A stretch of 64,000 bases of DNA. Source: Syngnathus acus. Taxonomy: Eukaryota > Chordata > Actinopteri > Syngnathiformes > Syngnathidae. Shown here one piece after another: positions 1-11,037 of this stretch. The position numbers were made by a program, and so were the translations under genes. Numbering within the stretch: the stretch's first letter is position 1; every line of letters begins with the position of its first letter. Below the pieces are notes generated by a model. It saw only the letters and a list, made by a program, of their open reading frames with translations. It searched no databases and had not been told where the DNA came from. Location of the stretch: assembly GCF_901709675.1 (NCBI RefSeq), contig NC_051094.1:18452501-18516500 (forward strand), written 5' to 3'.

Positions 1-606
1 TTTTCATGTTCATATGTGTGCAAATCTTATTATTATTTTATATAAACATAGCTGCTCAATCAGAACACGGATACAGCGCACAGAACTTTGTGGCCACATG
101 GGCACAGACGGCGGACACAACACACACACACACACATAGGGGCGGTAACCTCGCAATACACATGGGTACCAAATGGTCAGGTGATGCTTTACCGCCTTTT
201 CCGGACAGTAAAAAACCTTCTGACCTGGAGATGGGGGTGGTTGTTTCATCTGCTGATGTGCCTCGTGTACGCCGCCATTAAACAACCCAAGAACTTGCCA
301 ATAAAGAACCAACTGTTACTCCGTATCTTTGTTTTCCTTGCTCAACAATGGACATCTCAAACAACATGCAACAATGGAAATATGTCATGATTTATTTGAT
401 GCACCAGAATCAGAAAAACAGCATGTTGATTCAAGTTTCAGGGCAAGAGACACAATATTTTTTGGTGGGTGAGTGCATTGACATGTTCAGCACTGTTGGT
501 AAAGATAGCGTTCATCATTAGCCAGTGTCAGGCGGTCGGTTGTGTACCACGGCCTACAGTTAATGAGCAACCTTTCAACCATTCTTCTCAACCCAGTTAA
601 AATGTT
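1..606. other. Unassigned sequence with a short (CA)n run
   Basis: No gene or known repeat recognised. A short CA microsatellite lies at 121-136. Short open frames here overlap each other on both strands and show no domain. Confidence 0.5.
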
Positions 607-611
607 TCCAT

Positions 612-968
612 TGTCACGGATCGGATGGAGCAAGGCGACCAAATGCAGCTTGGACCAGGGTTTATTGGAGAAAACAAAAACAGACTCGGCAAACCGACAT
701 GACTTAACAAAATATCTAGAGGACTAACCGACAGGGACGTGACACAAAGGACGTGAAGACATTAAACGACAACAAGAACCGAAAAGACATCAAGACAACA
801 ACAAGACATGGTGTGAGGGGCAGACAGGACATATATACACGACAGGTAACAAGAGGCAGGTGAGAATAATCAAACTAATCATGGGCACACAGGAGGGGAG
901 GGGCGAGCACACAGACAGAAACCATGACAACAGTCACATAGTGGAACGGCTGGGGACGAGACGTGACA
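612..968 (-). mobile_element. Solo LTR, family A copy 1
   Basis: On the minus strand this 357-bp unit begins TGTCACGTCTCGTC and ends CGTGACA, so it has the TG...CA ends of an LTR. It is flanked by a perfect 5-bp duplication, tccat (607-611 and 969-973). The minus strand carries a TATA-like stretch near 830 and an AATAAA in the shared block CCAATAAACCCTGGTCC near 655. No coding region is attached, so it is a solo LTR. Three further copies are at 15627-18574 (split), 31885-32308 and 45772-46139. The 5-bp TSD suits Ty3/gypsy or retrovirus-like elements; the parent element is not in the window. Confidence 0.85.
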
Positions 969-1383
969 TCCATGGTATCTTTTAAAGGTTTGTTCACTTA
1001 TCTTCATATCCCCTGCTCTCTTTGTAGGTATGCTCAGTAAAAAAAAAAAGACTTCCTGCACACACTACCTGGCAATTATAGTGACACTGTCTGTTAGGGT
1101 TGACACATTATTTTGATCGTATGATTATGTTGGTATGTAGATTAGAATCATTAACTCTGTTTAAACGTTCACCTTTCTTTGACTCTGGAAAGTTTCCACA
1201 TTCAGTTGTTGAAACTTTCCAAATGATGTAGAAACATTCTTGCTTAGTTAGTTATCTAAAACAGTGTTTCCCAACCGCTGTGCCGCGGCACACAAGTGTG
1301 CCGTGACGAATCATCAGGTGTGCCGCCCAGTTTTGTCTAATTGGTTCAAAGTGAGAAGCATGTAGTGATAGACAGGGCAATTA

Positions 1384-2304
1384 CCGTTTTTTTCCGTGTA
1401 TAATACGCAAAATTTAACTAATTTATTGTCCTAAAATATGGGGTGCGCATTATACATGGGTACAATTTTTTTTTTTTTTTTTAAATTTAATTTTTTATTT
1501 TTTTTATTTTTTTTTTATTTTTTTAAGAAAACCATGGTACTGGTACGAATATTGATTTATGTATTGTTCTCTTCTTGTCATGTTGTGAAAGAATGTGGGT
1601 TGAATAAATACCGAAAGAACAATAGTGTGTTTGTACTGTGCTCTGGTCATTTCGTCAAAGAAGGGATAATAGTCCTCTTCTCTTCTTGACTGACAATGAA
1701 TGTGATAGTTTAATACAATCAGCAAATAACAAAATGCATATTACAGGTAATATTTTATTTCACAACACTTTGCCTTGTTTCTTTCGTCTCTGCTGTTCAC
1801 TTCAAACACGCTCCATACGAACGCAATGCTCTCGTATCAGACGCTTGCTCGATCACCTGCTCGTTTGCTGTCACAATGTACCCTACACAAATCCGAAACA
1901 TTTGTTGCGGCTCCGAGTCACGACGAGGGGCAAGTTTTGGTTTCCAAGGGTGTTATTATTCCTCTTCAACGTCTCTCCCATACAGAGCCGCCTTTTTCAC
2001 ATGTCCGCACGTCACTTTCCTCTCTTTTCAGCTGATCGCGGTGGTGCCTTTATGGGCAGTCGGAGAAATCAACGCCAACAAAGAAAATACATCCAGCCTA
2101 GTTAAGACCATACCAAAGACTATAAAAATGGGACCCATTGCCTCCCTGCGTGTGTGACGATCATTGGGACTTAAAAAAAATAAAAAAATAAAAAAAATAA
2201 TTGGGTGCGTATTATACATGGGTACAGGCTTTTTTCCAGCATCAACATGCCATTGTTAGGGTGCGTATTATACATGGGGGCGTATTATACACGGAAAAAA
2301 ACGG
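1384..2304. mobile_element. Non-autonomous TIR element with TA target, inside the hAT leader
   Basis: Perfect inverted ends are seen: CCGTTTTTTTCCGTGTATAA at the left and its exact complement at the right. TA at 1382-1383 and 2305-2306 is the probable target duplication, as in Tc1/mariner/pogo elements. Subterminal GTGCGTATTATACATGGG is repeated near both ends. No transposase was found. An AT-homopolymer stretch lies at 1470-1530, and the right part contains a SINE relic (2106-2177). Confidence 0.8.
2106..2177 (+). mobile_element. SINE relic, internally deleted and headless
   Basis: The segment ACCATACCAAAGACTATAAA and the following block match the body of the SINE at 55608-55925 read on the minus strand. 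It then jumps to that SINE's 3' end (TGTGTGACGATCATTGGGAC), so roughly 190 bp of the middle and the whole tRNA head are missing. Confidence 0.75.
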
Positions 2305-2406
2305 TAAATGCTCTTCCAATAGAGGGCAGTGTATCAGCGCGATATGTCTACTCTAGGAGTAGGAAGTTCATAGTTATCCTCGAGTGAGACAGTGCAGGTA
2401 ATAGCA

Positions 2407-4278
2407 ATGGATAAATATTTGAAAAGAAAAAGTACTCAATCTGACCTGGGTCCTGAAGAAAATTCTGACCCAGATGAAGGCCCTAGCATGAGCACTGGTC
2501 AGAAGAAAGCAAAAAAGGTGAGCTTAAGACAATACAATGAAGGCTATCTTGCTTTTGGATTTACTTTTACCGGAGAAAAAAGTGCGGCAACTCCGCTATG
2601 CCTGGTGTGCGGGGAAAAGTTGTCCAACAGTGCCATGGTTCCCAGTAAACTCAAACGCCATTTAGAGACAAAACACCCGTCACTACAAAACAAGAGTATG
2701 GACTATTTTGTTCAACTGCGTGAACGGACTGGGAAACAGGCAGAGCTACTGAGGAAAACCACCAAGACGGGTGAGAAAGCTCTTAGAGCTAGTTACCAAG
2801 TTGCTGAACTCATCGCCAAATCAAAACAGGCACACACCGTAGGAGAGACGTTAATAATGCCCGCCTGCAAAATTATCTTGAAAGAGATGCTCGGCCCTGG
2901 CGCTGTTAAAGAAATAGCCCAAGTCCCTCTATCAAATAATACAATTTCCAGACGTATTCAAGACATGTCTGCAGACATTGAGAAGACAGTTTTGGAAAAG
3001 TTGCACATTAGTGGGAAATTCGCTTTGCAAATTGATGAATCTACGGATATCAGTGGACACGCGCAGCTTCTGGCAAATGTGCGCTTTGTAGACGGAGACA
3101 CCATCAGAGAAAACTTTCTGTTTTGCAAGGAATTGCCAGGAAGAACAACAGGAGAAGAAATTTTTCGAGTTGTATCAGAGTACATTGAACAAGGAGGACT
3201 AAAGTGGCAAGACTGCGTAAGTGTTTGCACCGATGGAGCAGCTGCCATGCTCGGGCGCACCAAAGGATTTGTAAACAGAGTGAAAGAGCAAAATCCAAAA
3301 GTCATCGCGACGCATTGTTTTCTGCACCGGGAAGCACTTGTTGCCAAAACATTACCAGCAGACCTAGCTCCTGTAATGGAAGATGTTGTGCGCATGATAA
3401 ACTTTGTGAAGACGAGACCAGTAAAAAGCCGCATGTTTACATCATTGTGTGAGGAAATGGGGCAGGAGCATAAAGTGTTATTGCTCCACACGGAGGTCCG
3501 GTGGCTTTCCCGTGGCAAAGTTTTAAGTCGTGTTTATGAGCTGAGGGAGGAACTCAAAGTGCTTTTGACAAATGAGAAGCATGATGACGCTAACTTGCTC
3601 TCAAATGATGAGTGGTGTGCAAGACTGGCATATCTGGCAGATACATTTAAACATCTGAATGACTTGAACACGCGAATGCAAGGTCGAAACGAAAACCTGC
3701 TCACAAGTACAGATAAAATACAGGGGTTTCGTTCAAAGGTGCTGCTCTGGGAACAACACGTGGAAAGTGCCAACCTAGAAATGTTCCCAAACACCCAGAA
3801 ATGGCAGAGTGTCAACAGAGCTGCACTGTGTGAGACAATAGGTAAACATCTGCAAAGTTTGGAGCAGAAGTTGTCATGTTATTTCCCTTCACTTTCCACT
3901 GATTGCCTTGACTGGGTGAGGAACCCATATAGCTCAACTGCAGTTGGAAGGGACATAACTTTTCAGGAGCAGGAAGAAATAACTGAACTGAGACAAGATC
4001 GTGGTCTTAAGCTGCGCTTTTCGGATGTACCTTTGGACAGTTTTTGGCTGACTGCTGCCAAGGAGTTCCCTATTCTGGGAAACAAAGCAATTTCAGCTCT
4101 TCTCCCTTTCTCCACAACCTATCTATGTGAGCTGGGCTTTTCAAGCATGACTACTTTAAAGACTAAGAAAAGAGCGAGACTCAGAGCTGTTGAGGAAGAT
4201 CTTCGTGTTTGTCTTTCTTCAATTCCTGCAAGAATATCAGCGTTGTGTTCAACCAAACAGGGCCAAATTTCACACTGA
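2407..4278 (+). CDS. hAT transposase, intact (ZBED5/Buster-like)
   Basis: This is a 623-aa hAT transposase, which cuts and pastes its element by recognising the TIRs. I chose the ATG at 2407 because MDKYLKRK is the usual start in this family; an in-frame ATG at 2392 would add five residues. Domains in order: a BED-type C2H2 zinc finger at about residues 65-91 (CLVC...HLETKH) for DNA binding; then the RNase H-like core with Asp about 210 (QIDESTD) and Asp about 276 (CTDGAAAM), followed by the CFLHRE motif; a helical insertion; and Glu about 575 in the C-terminal dimerisation region ([10 protein letters not shown]). All three candidate catalytic acids are present and no stop or frameshift is seen. 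Vertebrate ZBED5 descends from this family, but the TIRs and TSD here mark a transposon rather than a domesticated host gene. No introns are needed. Confidence 0.93.
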   Translation: MDKYLKRKSTQSDLGPEENSDPDEGPSMSTGQKKAKKVSLRQYNEGYLAFGFTFTGEKSAATPLCLVCGEKLSNSAMVPSKLKRHLETKHPSLQNKSMDYFVQLRERTGKQAELLRKTTKTGEKALRASYQVAELIAKSKQAHTVGETLIMPACKIILKEMLGPGAVKEIAQVPLSNNTISRRIQDMSADIEKTVLEKLHISGKFALQIDESTDISGHAQLLANVRFVDGDTIRENFLFCKELPGRTTGEEIFRVVSEYIEQGGLKWQDCVSVCTDGAAAMLGRTKGFVNRVKEQNPKVIATHCFLHREALVAKTLPADLAPVMEDVVRMINFVKTRPVKSRMFTSLCEEMGQEHKVLLLHTEVRWLSRGKVLSRVYELREELKVLLTNEKHDDANLLSNDEWCARLAYLADTFKHLNDLNTRMQGRNENLLTSTDKIQGFRSKVLLWEQHVESANLEMFPNTQKWQSVNRAALCETIGKHLQSLEQKLSCYFPSLSTDCLDWVRNPYSSTAVGRDITFQEQEEITELRQDRGLKLRFSDVPLDSFWLTAAKEFPILGNKAISALLPFSTTYLCELGFSSMTTLKTKKRARLRAVEEDLRVCLSSIPARISALCSTKQGQISH

Positions 4279-5211
4279 GTAAGTGAATTGACAATAAATG
4301 TTCATTATATTTCATTATATATACGTTTTGTGACATTTTTGTTTGGTGGTGTGCCGTGTGATTTTTGTAACATAAAATATGTGCCATTGCTCAAAAAAGG
4401 TTGGGAAACACTGATCTAAAATGCTCCACTAGTTTCCATTTCCACAACTTTGTAAAACAAAGAGCTAAAACCCTCTGCACTGATTAACCAGTTGCTGAGG
4501 TGACCAGCAAACCTGTCCACTCTCACCCCTACCCTGTTTTTTTTTCATTAAATATGCCCTTGCAAGAGGTGTAAGTCAGACTGTTTTCAAGCACCTCTGT
4601 ATCCTACAAGGATTAAGGCTTTCTCCACTTGCAAGTGCTAAAGGGCAAACTGTCTCCAGTGTGGTTCTTGCAAAGAAGTTAGAGTGAGCAACACTCTAAT
4701 ACTGTTATCTACTGTAGTGGATGTGCAATTACACTTTATTCTAGTATGGTATGAGGGTGACCCCTTCGTGAGTCGTCACCTTATCGTGGTGGAGGGGTTT
4801 GCGTGCCCCTATGATCGTAGAATCCATGTTGTCTGGGGCTTCATGCCCCTGGTAGCGTCACCCATGGCAAACGGGTCCTAGGAGAGGGGCCAGACAAAGC
4901 ACGGCTCACACTAGCCCCTTATGATGAATAACATGAATGGATTTCGTTTTCCCTCGCCCGGACGCGGGTCACCGGGGCCCCCCTCTGGAGCCAGGCCTGG
5001 AGGCGGGGCTCGAAGGCGAGTGTCTGGTGGCCGGGCCTTCGCCCATTGGCCCGGCCGGGCACAGCCCGAAAAGGAAACGTGGGTCCCCCTTCCCATGGGC
5101 TCACCACCTGTGGGAGGGGCCAAAGGGGTCAGGTGCAGTGTAAGCTGGGCGGCGGCCAAAGGCAGGGACCTTGGCGGTCTGATCCCCGGCTGCAGAAGCT
5201 GGCTCTTGGGA

Positions 5212-6390
5212 CAGGGAATGTCACCTCTCTGGCTGGAAAGGAGCCCGAGCTGGTGTGCGAGGCAGAAAAGTTCCGACTAAACATAGTCGGACTTGCCTCC
5301 ACGCACAGTTTGGGTTCCGGTACAAGCCCTCTCGAGAGGTGTGGGTATACTTATTGCCCCCCGGCTGGGCGCCTACACATTGGGGTTCACCCCGGTGAAC
5401 GAGAGGGTAGCCTCCCTCCGCCTTCGGGTGGGGGGACGGGTCCTGACTGTTGTTTGTGTCTATGCACCAAACGGCAGGTCAGAGTACCCACCCTTCTTGG
5501 GGTCCCTGGAGGAAGTGCTGGAGAGCGCTCCTTCTGGGAAATCCATCGTTCTACTGGGTGACTTCAATGCTCACGTGGGCAATGACAGTGAGACCTGGAA
5601 GGGCGTGATTGGGAGGAACGGCCCCCCCGATCTGAACCCGAGCGGTGTTCTATTCTTGGACTTCTGTGCTCGACACGGATTTTCTATAATGAACACCATG
5701 TTCAAACATAAGGGTGTCCATGTGTGCACTTGGCACCAGGACACCCTAGGCCGCAGTTCGATGATCGACTTTGTAGTCGTGTCATCGGATTTGCGGCCGC
5801 ATGTTTTGGACACTTGGGCGAAGAGGGGGCGGAGCTGTCAACTGATCACCACCTGGTGGTGGGTTGGCTCCGATGGTGGGGGAAGATGCCCGTCCGACCT
5901 GGCAGACCCAAACGTTCTGTGAGGGTCTGCTGGGAACGTCTGGCAGAATCCCCTGTCCGGAAGAGCTTCAACTCCCACCTCCCGCAGAGCTTTTCCCACG
6001 TCCCGGGTGAGGCGGGGGACATTGAGTCAGAGTGGACCTTGTTCCGCGCCTCCATTGTTGAGGCGGCCGACCGGAGCTGTGGCCGTAAGGTCATTGGTGC
6101 CTGTCGTGGCGGCAATCCCCGAACCCGCTGGTGGACACCGGTGGTAAGGGATGCCGTCAAGCTGAAGAAGGAGTCCTATCGGGCCGATTTGGCCTGCGGG
6201 ACTCCGAAGGCAGCTGACAGGTGGCCAAGCGGAACGCGGCTTCGGCGGTTGCTGATGCAAAAACCCGGGCGTGGGAGGAGTTTGGCGAGGCCATGGAAAA
6301 TGACTTCCGGACGGCTTCAAGGAAATTCTGGTCCGGCGTCTCAGGAGGGGGAAGCAGTGCAACGTCAACACTGTTTACAGTGGAGATGGC
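5212..6390 (+). pseudogene. RTE endonuclease/linker region, frameshifted
   Basis: The coding trace runs through three frames (about 5212-5330, 5340-5910 and 5724-6380). Visible APE-type landmarks are [20 protein letters not shown] near 5560, [10 protein letters not shown] near 5760 and the STDHHLVV block near 5840. In an intact element this enzyme nicks the target DNA. Several single-base indels make it non-functional. Confidence 0.88.
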
Positions 6391-7989
6391 ATGCTGCTGA
6401 CCTCGACTCGGGACGTCGTGTGTCGGTGGGGAGAATACTTCGAAGACCTCCTCAATTCCACCTACACGCCTTCCATTGTGGAAGCAGGGCCTGGGGACTC
6501 TGAGGCGGACTCTCCAATCTCTGGGGTCGAAGTCACTGAGGTAGTCCGCCCGGAGTTCTTAAGGGCTCTGGATGTTGTGGGGCTGTCATGGCTGACACGC
6601 CTCTACAACATTGCGTGGACATCGGGGACAGTGCCTCTGGATTGGCAGACTGGGGTGGTGGTTCCCCTCTTTAAGAAGGGGGACCGGAGGGTGTGTTCCA
6701 ATTACAGGGGAATTACACTCCTCAGCCTCCCTGGTAAGGTCTATTCAGGGGTGATGGAGAGGAGGGTCCGTCGGGAGGTTGAACCTTGGATTCAGGAGGA
6801 GCAGTGTGGCTTTCGTCCTGGCCGTGGAACAGTGGACCAGCTCTTCACCCTCAGCAGGATCCTCGAGGGTGCATGGGAGTTCGCCCAACCAGTCCACATG
6901 TGTTTTGTGGACTTGGAGAAGGTGTTCGACCGTGTCCCTCAGGAGGTTCTGTGGGGGGTGCTTCGGGAGTACGGGGTACCGAGCCAACTGATAAGGGCGG
7001 TTCGGTCCCTGTATCACCGATGCCAGAGTTTGGTCCGCATTTCCGGCAGTAAGTCGGATTCGTTCCCAGTGAGGGTTGGACTCCGCCAAGGCTGCCCTTT
7101 GTCACCGATTCTGTTCATAATTTTTATGGACAGAATTTCTAGGCGCAGCCGAGGCATTGAGGGGGTCCGGTTTGGGGACCTCAGCATCGCGTCTCTGCTT
7201 TTTGCAGACGACGTGGTGCTGTTGGCTTCTTCAGGCCGTGATCTCCAGCTCTCACTGGAGCGGTTCGCAGCCGAGTGTGAAGCGGTCGGGATGAGGGTCA
7301 GCACCTCCAAATCCGAGTCCATGGTCCTCGATCGGAAAATGGTGGAATGCCCTCTCCGGATCGGGGATGAGATCCTGCCCCAAGTGGAGGAGTTTAAGTA
7401 TCTTGGGGTCTTGTTTACGAGTGAGGGGAGGATGGAGCGCGAGATCGACAGGCGGATCGGTGCAGCTTCGGCAGTAATGCGGACTCTGTACCGGTCCGTC
7501 GTGGTAAAGAGAGAGCTGAGCCAAAAGGCAAAGCTCTCAATTTACCGGTCGATTTACGCTCCTACCCTCACCTATGGTCACGAGCTATGGGTCGTTACCG
7601 AAAGAACGAGATCCCGGATACAAGCGGCCGAAATGAGTTTTCTCCGCAGGATGTCCGGGCTCTTCCGTAGAGATAGGGTGAGAAGCTCGGTCATCCGGGA
7701 GAGACTCGGAGTAGAGTCGCTACTCCTCCACGTTGAGAGGAGCCAGATGAGGTGGCTCGGGCATCTCATCAGGATGCCTCCTGGACGCCTCCCTGGGGAG
7801 ATGTTCCGGGCATGTCCCACCGGTAGGAGACCCCGGGGACGAACCAGGACGCGCTGGAGAGACTATGTCTCTCGGCTGGCCTGGGAACGCCTTGGGATCC
7901 CCTGGGAGGAGCTGGATGAAGTGGCTGGGGAGAGGGAAGTCTGGGAGTCCCTCCTGAAGCTGCTGCCCCCGCGATCCGACCCCGGATAA
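6391..7989 (+). pseudogene. RTE reverse transcriptase, long open frame
   Basis: An open frame of 532 codons covers the RT domain and C-terminus. Landmarks are NYRGITLLSLPGK, EEQCGFRPGRG, the RQGCPLSP block near 7085, the catalytic FADD box near 7205 and YLGVLFTSEGR near 7400. It lacks its upstream endonuclease in frame, and around 6555 the usual run between VVR and the PE(F/Y)L block is shortened by about a dozen residues. It therefore cannot make a complete ORF2-type protein, although the RT catalytic motif itself is intact. Confidence 0.88.
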
Positions 7990-8025
7990 GCGGAAGAAGA
8001 TGGATGGATGGATGGATGGATTTTC

Positions 8026-8838
8026 ATCAAACTGATCACTGTATAACAATGTCACAGAAAAGATATGTTGACAAAATACTTGACAGATTTGATACGCAAG
8101 ATTGTAAGCCACAAGCAACACCATGTGAACCTAAGCTTAACTATTCTGAAAACGCAGAAACCTTGAGTGATCTGAAGAAATATAGAGAGGCTGTTGGCAG
8201 CTTAATCTATTTATCAACATGTACCAGACCAGATCTAAGCTTTGTAGTGAGCAAACTTTCCCAATACCTTTCCTAACCAACTATAGAACAATGGGCTACA
8301 GTAAAACATGTACTGAGGTATTTAAAGGGCACAAAGGAAAAGATGTTACAAAAAGAGTGATGGTGAACCACTTGGGTTGGAAGCATTCAGTGATGCAAAC
8401 TGGGCTGAACATGATACTGACAGATGTAGTACGTCAGGTTATTGTGTTAGCTTGAGCCAATTTGGTCCCTTAATTTCATGGAAAACCAAAAGACAAGCAA
8501 CAGTAGCTCTTTCAACGTGTGAAGCTGAATACATGGCTTCAACTGTACAAGAATGTCTGTATTTAGTCCAACTGTTAGACGGTATTGATGGGTATCATTA
8601 CATGCAGCCAAAGGTTTATGAAGACAACCAAGGAGCCATAGCCTTAGCTAAAAATTCTGTACAAAGACAACGATGTAAACATGTTGACATAAAGTACCAT
8701 TTTGTAAGATCAACTGTTAACGATGGCAAAGTAATGCTGGACTACTGTCCAACAGAACGTATGGTGGATGATATCATGACAAAACCTCCAACAAAGTTTA
8801 AGTTGATGAATTTTGTGGCATTTATGTTTGGAGAGTAG
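8026..8838 (+). pseudogene. Ty1/copia RT C-terminus and RNase H, broken
   Basis: The first frame (to 8276) shows MSQKRYVDKIL, YREAVGSLIYL and TRPDLSFVV, which are hallmark copia pol blocks. A stop (TAA, 8274-8276) and a frameshift near 8360 follow. The second frame (8377-8838) carries RNase H blocks: EAFSDANWA, SWKTKRQATVALSTCEAEY, EDNQGAIALAKN and RCKHVDIKYHFVR. The acidic residues of the D-E-D RNase H set are visible, but the polymerase core is absent. Confidence 0.88.
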
Positions 8839-8963
8839 AAGTTTGTTTGTGGAATGTGTTTCTATCATATAATGAATTTTTATGAAATGTGTATGCATTA
8901 CCTTGAGAAAAATCATTGTATTTCTATCTTGCATGTATTTACCAATATAAGAGCAAGTGGGGG

Positions 8964-9173
8964 TGTTAGTATATGTGCTCTGTATAATGAGTTTTATTTT
9001 GAAGGATGCTACACAGGAAGTACTGCTTTTACTGTTTCTGTTTGACAAATGTTCTTAATAAAATCCAGGTGTTACCAATGTGTTAATTGGGCACTGGCAA
9101 ACCAAAGTGAGTTGTGTGACGGTCGTCTCTGTCTCCACAGTATGACTTATTTTATTTAAATAACGCTGTAACA
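8964..9173 (+). mobile_element. 3' LTR of the copia element
   Basis: This 210-bp repeat begins TGTTAGTATATG directly after a G-rich polypurine tract and ends CTGTAACA, giving TGTTA...TAACA ends. AATAAA at about 9057-9062 is the likely polyadenylation signal. No second LTR is present for comparison; an end at 9179 is also possible. Confidence 0.7.
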
Positions 9174-9179
9174 ATAACA

Positions 9180-10075
9180 GTTCGGATGGTCCGCTTCCTC
9201 TTTGGTCCGGTGGACACGTCCAGCGTTCCAAAAACAATTTGAAAGGTGGACTCATCAGACCACAAAACACTTTTTCATTGTGCATCAGTCTATTTTACAT
9301 GAGCTTGGGCCCAGAAAACCCGGCGGCGTTTCTGGATGTTGTTCATAAACGGCTTTTGCTTTGCATGGTAGTTTTAACCCGCACTTACTGATGTAGTGAT
9401 GAACTGTTTTTACTGACAGTGGTTTTCTGAAGTTTTCCTGAGCCTATTTGATGATATCCTATACACACTCATGTCGGTTTTTAAGGCACTGCCGTCTGAG
9501 GGATCGAAGGTCACGGTCATTCAGTCTTGGTTTCCGGCCGTGGCGCTTACGTGCCGTGATTTCAACAGATTCTCTAAACCTTTTGATGATATTATGGACC
9601 GTAGATGTTGGAAACCCTAAATTCCTTGCAATGTTGCGTTGAGGAATGTTGTTCTTATACTGTTCAACTATTTTCTCACGCAGTTGTGTACTAAGCGATG
9701 AACCTTGCCCCATCCTTGCTTGTGAATGACTGAGCATGTTTGGGGAGGGTCCTTTTATACCCAATCATGGTACCCAATTAGCCTGATCACATGTGGGATG
9801 TTCCAAATAGGTGTTTGATGAGCTTTTCTCAGCTTTCTCAGTATTTTTTGCCACCTTTCCCAACTTCTACTGGAAGTGTTGCCGACATGAAATTCGAATT
9901 TAATTATTATTTGGCAAAAAACAATTAAGTTTATCAGTTTGAACATGAAATGTTCTCTTTGTTGTGTATTCAATTGAATATGGGTTGAGAAGGATTTTCA
10001 AATCGTTGTATTTTGGTTTTATTTACATTTTACACAATTTCCCAACTTCAACCGAATCTGGTTTGTACAAGGTTG
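9180..10075 (-). mobile_element. Tc1-like DNA transposon relic
   Basis: The minus strand holds a degraded Tc1-family transposase (9180-9764) followed outward by a long non-coding arm ending at TTGTACAAACCAGATTC near 10075. Only that arm's TIR is present; the other end is truncated where it meets the copia LTR. Confidence 0.8.
9190..9764 (-). pseudogene. Tc1-like transposase, decayed
   Basis: The N-terminal frame (9764-9459) contains the paired helix-turn-helix region of Tc1 transposases: LREKIVEQYKN, QRNIARNLGFPTSTVHNIIK, then a GRKPRLNDRD block. The start is probably the methionine of MGQGSSLST, about 18 residues into the open frame. Further on (9459-9190) the DDE core survives only as fragments, with a decayed WSDES-type block near 9270. 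Stops and indels prevent function. Confidence 0.8.
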
Positions 10076-10084
10076 CATCGCTTC

Positions 10085-10850
10085 CCAGCATTACGGCAAC
10101 CGTGGTCAGGGGGCGTCACTGAATAGCTGTAGTACCCGAGAGGCTATTTCATTTCAAAATAGGCTGTTACGTTAATGTTTTCGAGTACGTTTACGGATCA
10201 ATATCCAACGGAATCATAAATAAGCAGCACCAATGTGTTAAATCAGTCTTTAGTCGGTTCCGATCACTTTTATGTGAGATAGTTTGAGAAACGTGATTGT
10301 TTACAGGGGGCTGCCACGACACTTTGGTGAGGCTCATGGGAGTCTGCGAGCTTAGGCTCATGGGAGTTTGCGGGTGGCTAATGCTATAATGATAGCTGCT
10401 ATACGCACGAGGCTACTATTTCGTTTCAAAATAGGCTGCTCCGTTAATGTTTCGAGTAAATTTATAGATCGATATGGAAGGGAAACATAGGTAAGCAATA
10501 CCAATGTGTTAGATCGAACTTAAGTAAGTTCCGATCATTTTATGGGAGATAGTTTGAGAAACGCGATTGTTTACAGGGGGCTGCCACGACACTTTGCTGA
10601 GGCTCATGGGAGTCTGCGAGCTGAGGCTCATGGGAGTTTGCGAGTGGATAATGCTATAATGATAGCTGCTATAAGCACGAGGCTACTATTTCATTTCAAA
10701 ATAGGCTGCTCCGTTAAGGTTTCGAGTAAATTTACGGATCGATATGGATAGGAAACATAGGTAAGCAGTACCAATGTGTTAGATCAAACTTTAGTCAGTT
10801 CCAATCATTTTATAGGAGATAGTTTGAGAAACGCGATTGTTTACAGAGGG
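10085..10850. repeat. Tandem repeat, about 270-bp unit, 2.8 copies
   Basis: The marker TTTCAAAATAGGCTG recurs at about 10152, 10424 and 10694, giving periods of 272 and 270 bp. Each unit also carries GTTTGAGAAACG and an internal pair of GAGGCTCATGGGAGT blocks spaced about 30 bp apart. No coding content. Confidence 0.9.
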
Positions 10851-10877
10851 CTCATTGGTTATTGGCAAGTGGATGCA

Positions 10878-11037
10878 TACCGCAACCCTAGTCAACCTCA
10901 GTTTTTTGCAGTATAGCTTCTATTTTATGCACCTTTTAATCCGGTGCGCCCTATATGTGAAATAATTTCTAAAATGAAAAATTCAATGAGGGTGCGCCTT
11001 ATAATACAGTGCGGCTTTTGGTGCGAAAAATACGGTA
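10878..11037. mobile_element. MITE fragment (CCGTATTTTTCGC-type end)
   Basis: The right end reads GTGCGAAAAATACGG followed by TA, which resembles the termini of the TA-target elements at 1384, 13454 and 47332. GTGCGCCTTATAATA is a subterminal match to the same style. The left end is uncertain (a possible TACCG at 10878). Confidence 0.5.

Larger units (their letters stand above)
1262..4413 (+). mobile_element. Complete hAT transposon (Buster-like)
   Basis: The ends are inverted: CAGTGTTTCCCAACC at 1262-1276 and GGTTGGGAAACACTG at 4399-4413. A perfect 8-bp TSD, atctaaaa, sits at 1254-1261 and 4414-4421; it fits the nnnTAnnn pattern known for Buster-type hATs. The element is 3152 bp, of which about 0.92 kb (1384-2304) is another element inserted in its 5' leader. 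It carries one uninterrupted transposase gene. Intact ends, TSD and ORF suggest a young copy; whether it is active cannot be told from sequence. Confidence 0.95.
1092..4701 (+). mobile_element. Solo LTR, family B copy 1, split by a hAT transposon
   Basis: The two halves, 1092-1261 and 4422-4701, join into about 450 bp running from TGTTAGGG to CTCTAATA. They match the minus-strand solo LTR at 38422-38834 along their length: a Gly/Cys-neutral AT-rich start, the block TGTCCACTCTCACCCC, an ATTAAA/AATAAA region, then a TCTCC-rich end. The flanks are ctgtc (1087-1091) and ctgtt (4702-4706), a 4-of-5 TSD. The hAT at 1262-4413 inserted into it later. Confidence 0.8.
4745..8022 (+). mobile_element. 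RTE-clade LINE (Rex3-like), near full length but broken
   Basis: This is a non-LTR retrotransposon with a GC-rich 5' leader (4745-5200), an endonuclease region (about 5210-6380), a reverse transcriptase region (6391-7989) and a (GATG)n tail from about 8000. It belongs with the fish RTE/Rex3 group by the FADDVVLL reverse transcriptase motif and the tetranucleotide tail. Frameshifts interrupt the endonuclease, and a short deletion near 6555 removes residues before the first RT block. Fragments of the same family lie at 18879-19022 and 21411-22245. No clear TSD was found. Confidence 0.9.
8023..9179 (+). mobile_element. Ty1/copia retrotransposon, 3' portion with LTR
   Basis: It contains the end of the reverse transcriptase and the RNase H, then a polypurine tract (GTGGGGG just before 8964) and an LTR (8964-9173, TGTTAGTATATG to GCTGTAACA) with AATAAA near 9058. 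Everything upstream is missing: the RTE LINE tail abuts it at about 8022 and a Tc1-like relic abuts its end. Confidence 0.85.

Noticed and set aside
1438-1689. Phe-rich small membrane protein
   Set aside because: Encoded by a poly-T stretch inside a non-autonomous TIR element.
2407-4278. Host ZBED5-like gene
   Set aside because: The frame sits inside matched TIRs with a perfect 8-bp TSD, so it is a transposon gene.
4921-5280. Protein gene in the GC-rich RTE leader
   Set aside because: Overlapping open frames on both strands arise from GC richness; homologous sequence at 18879 does not conserve the frame.
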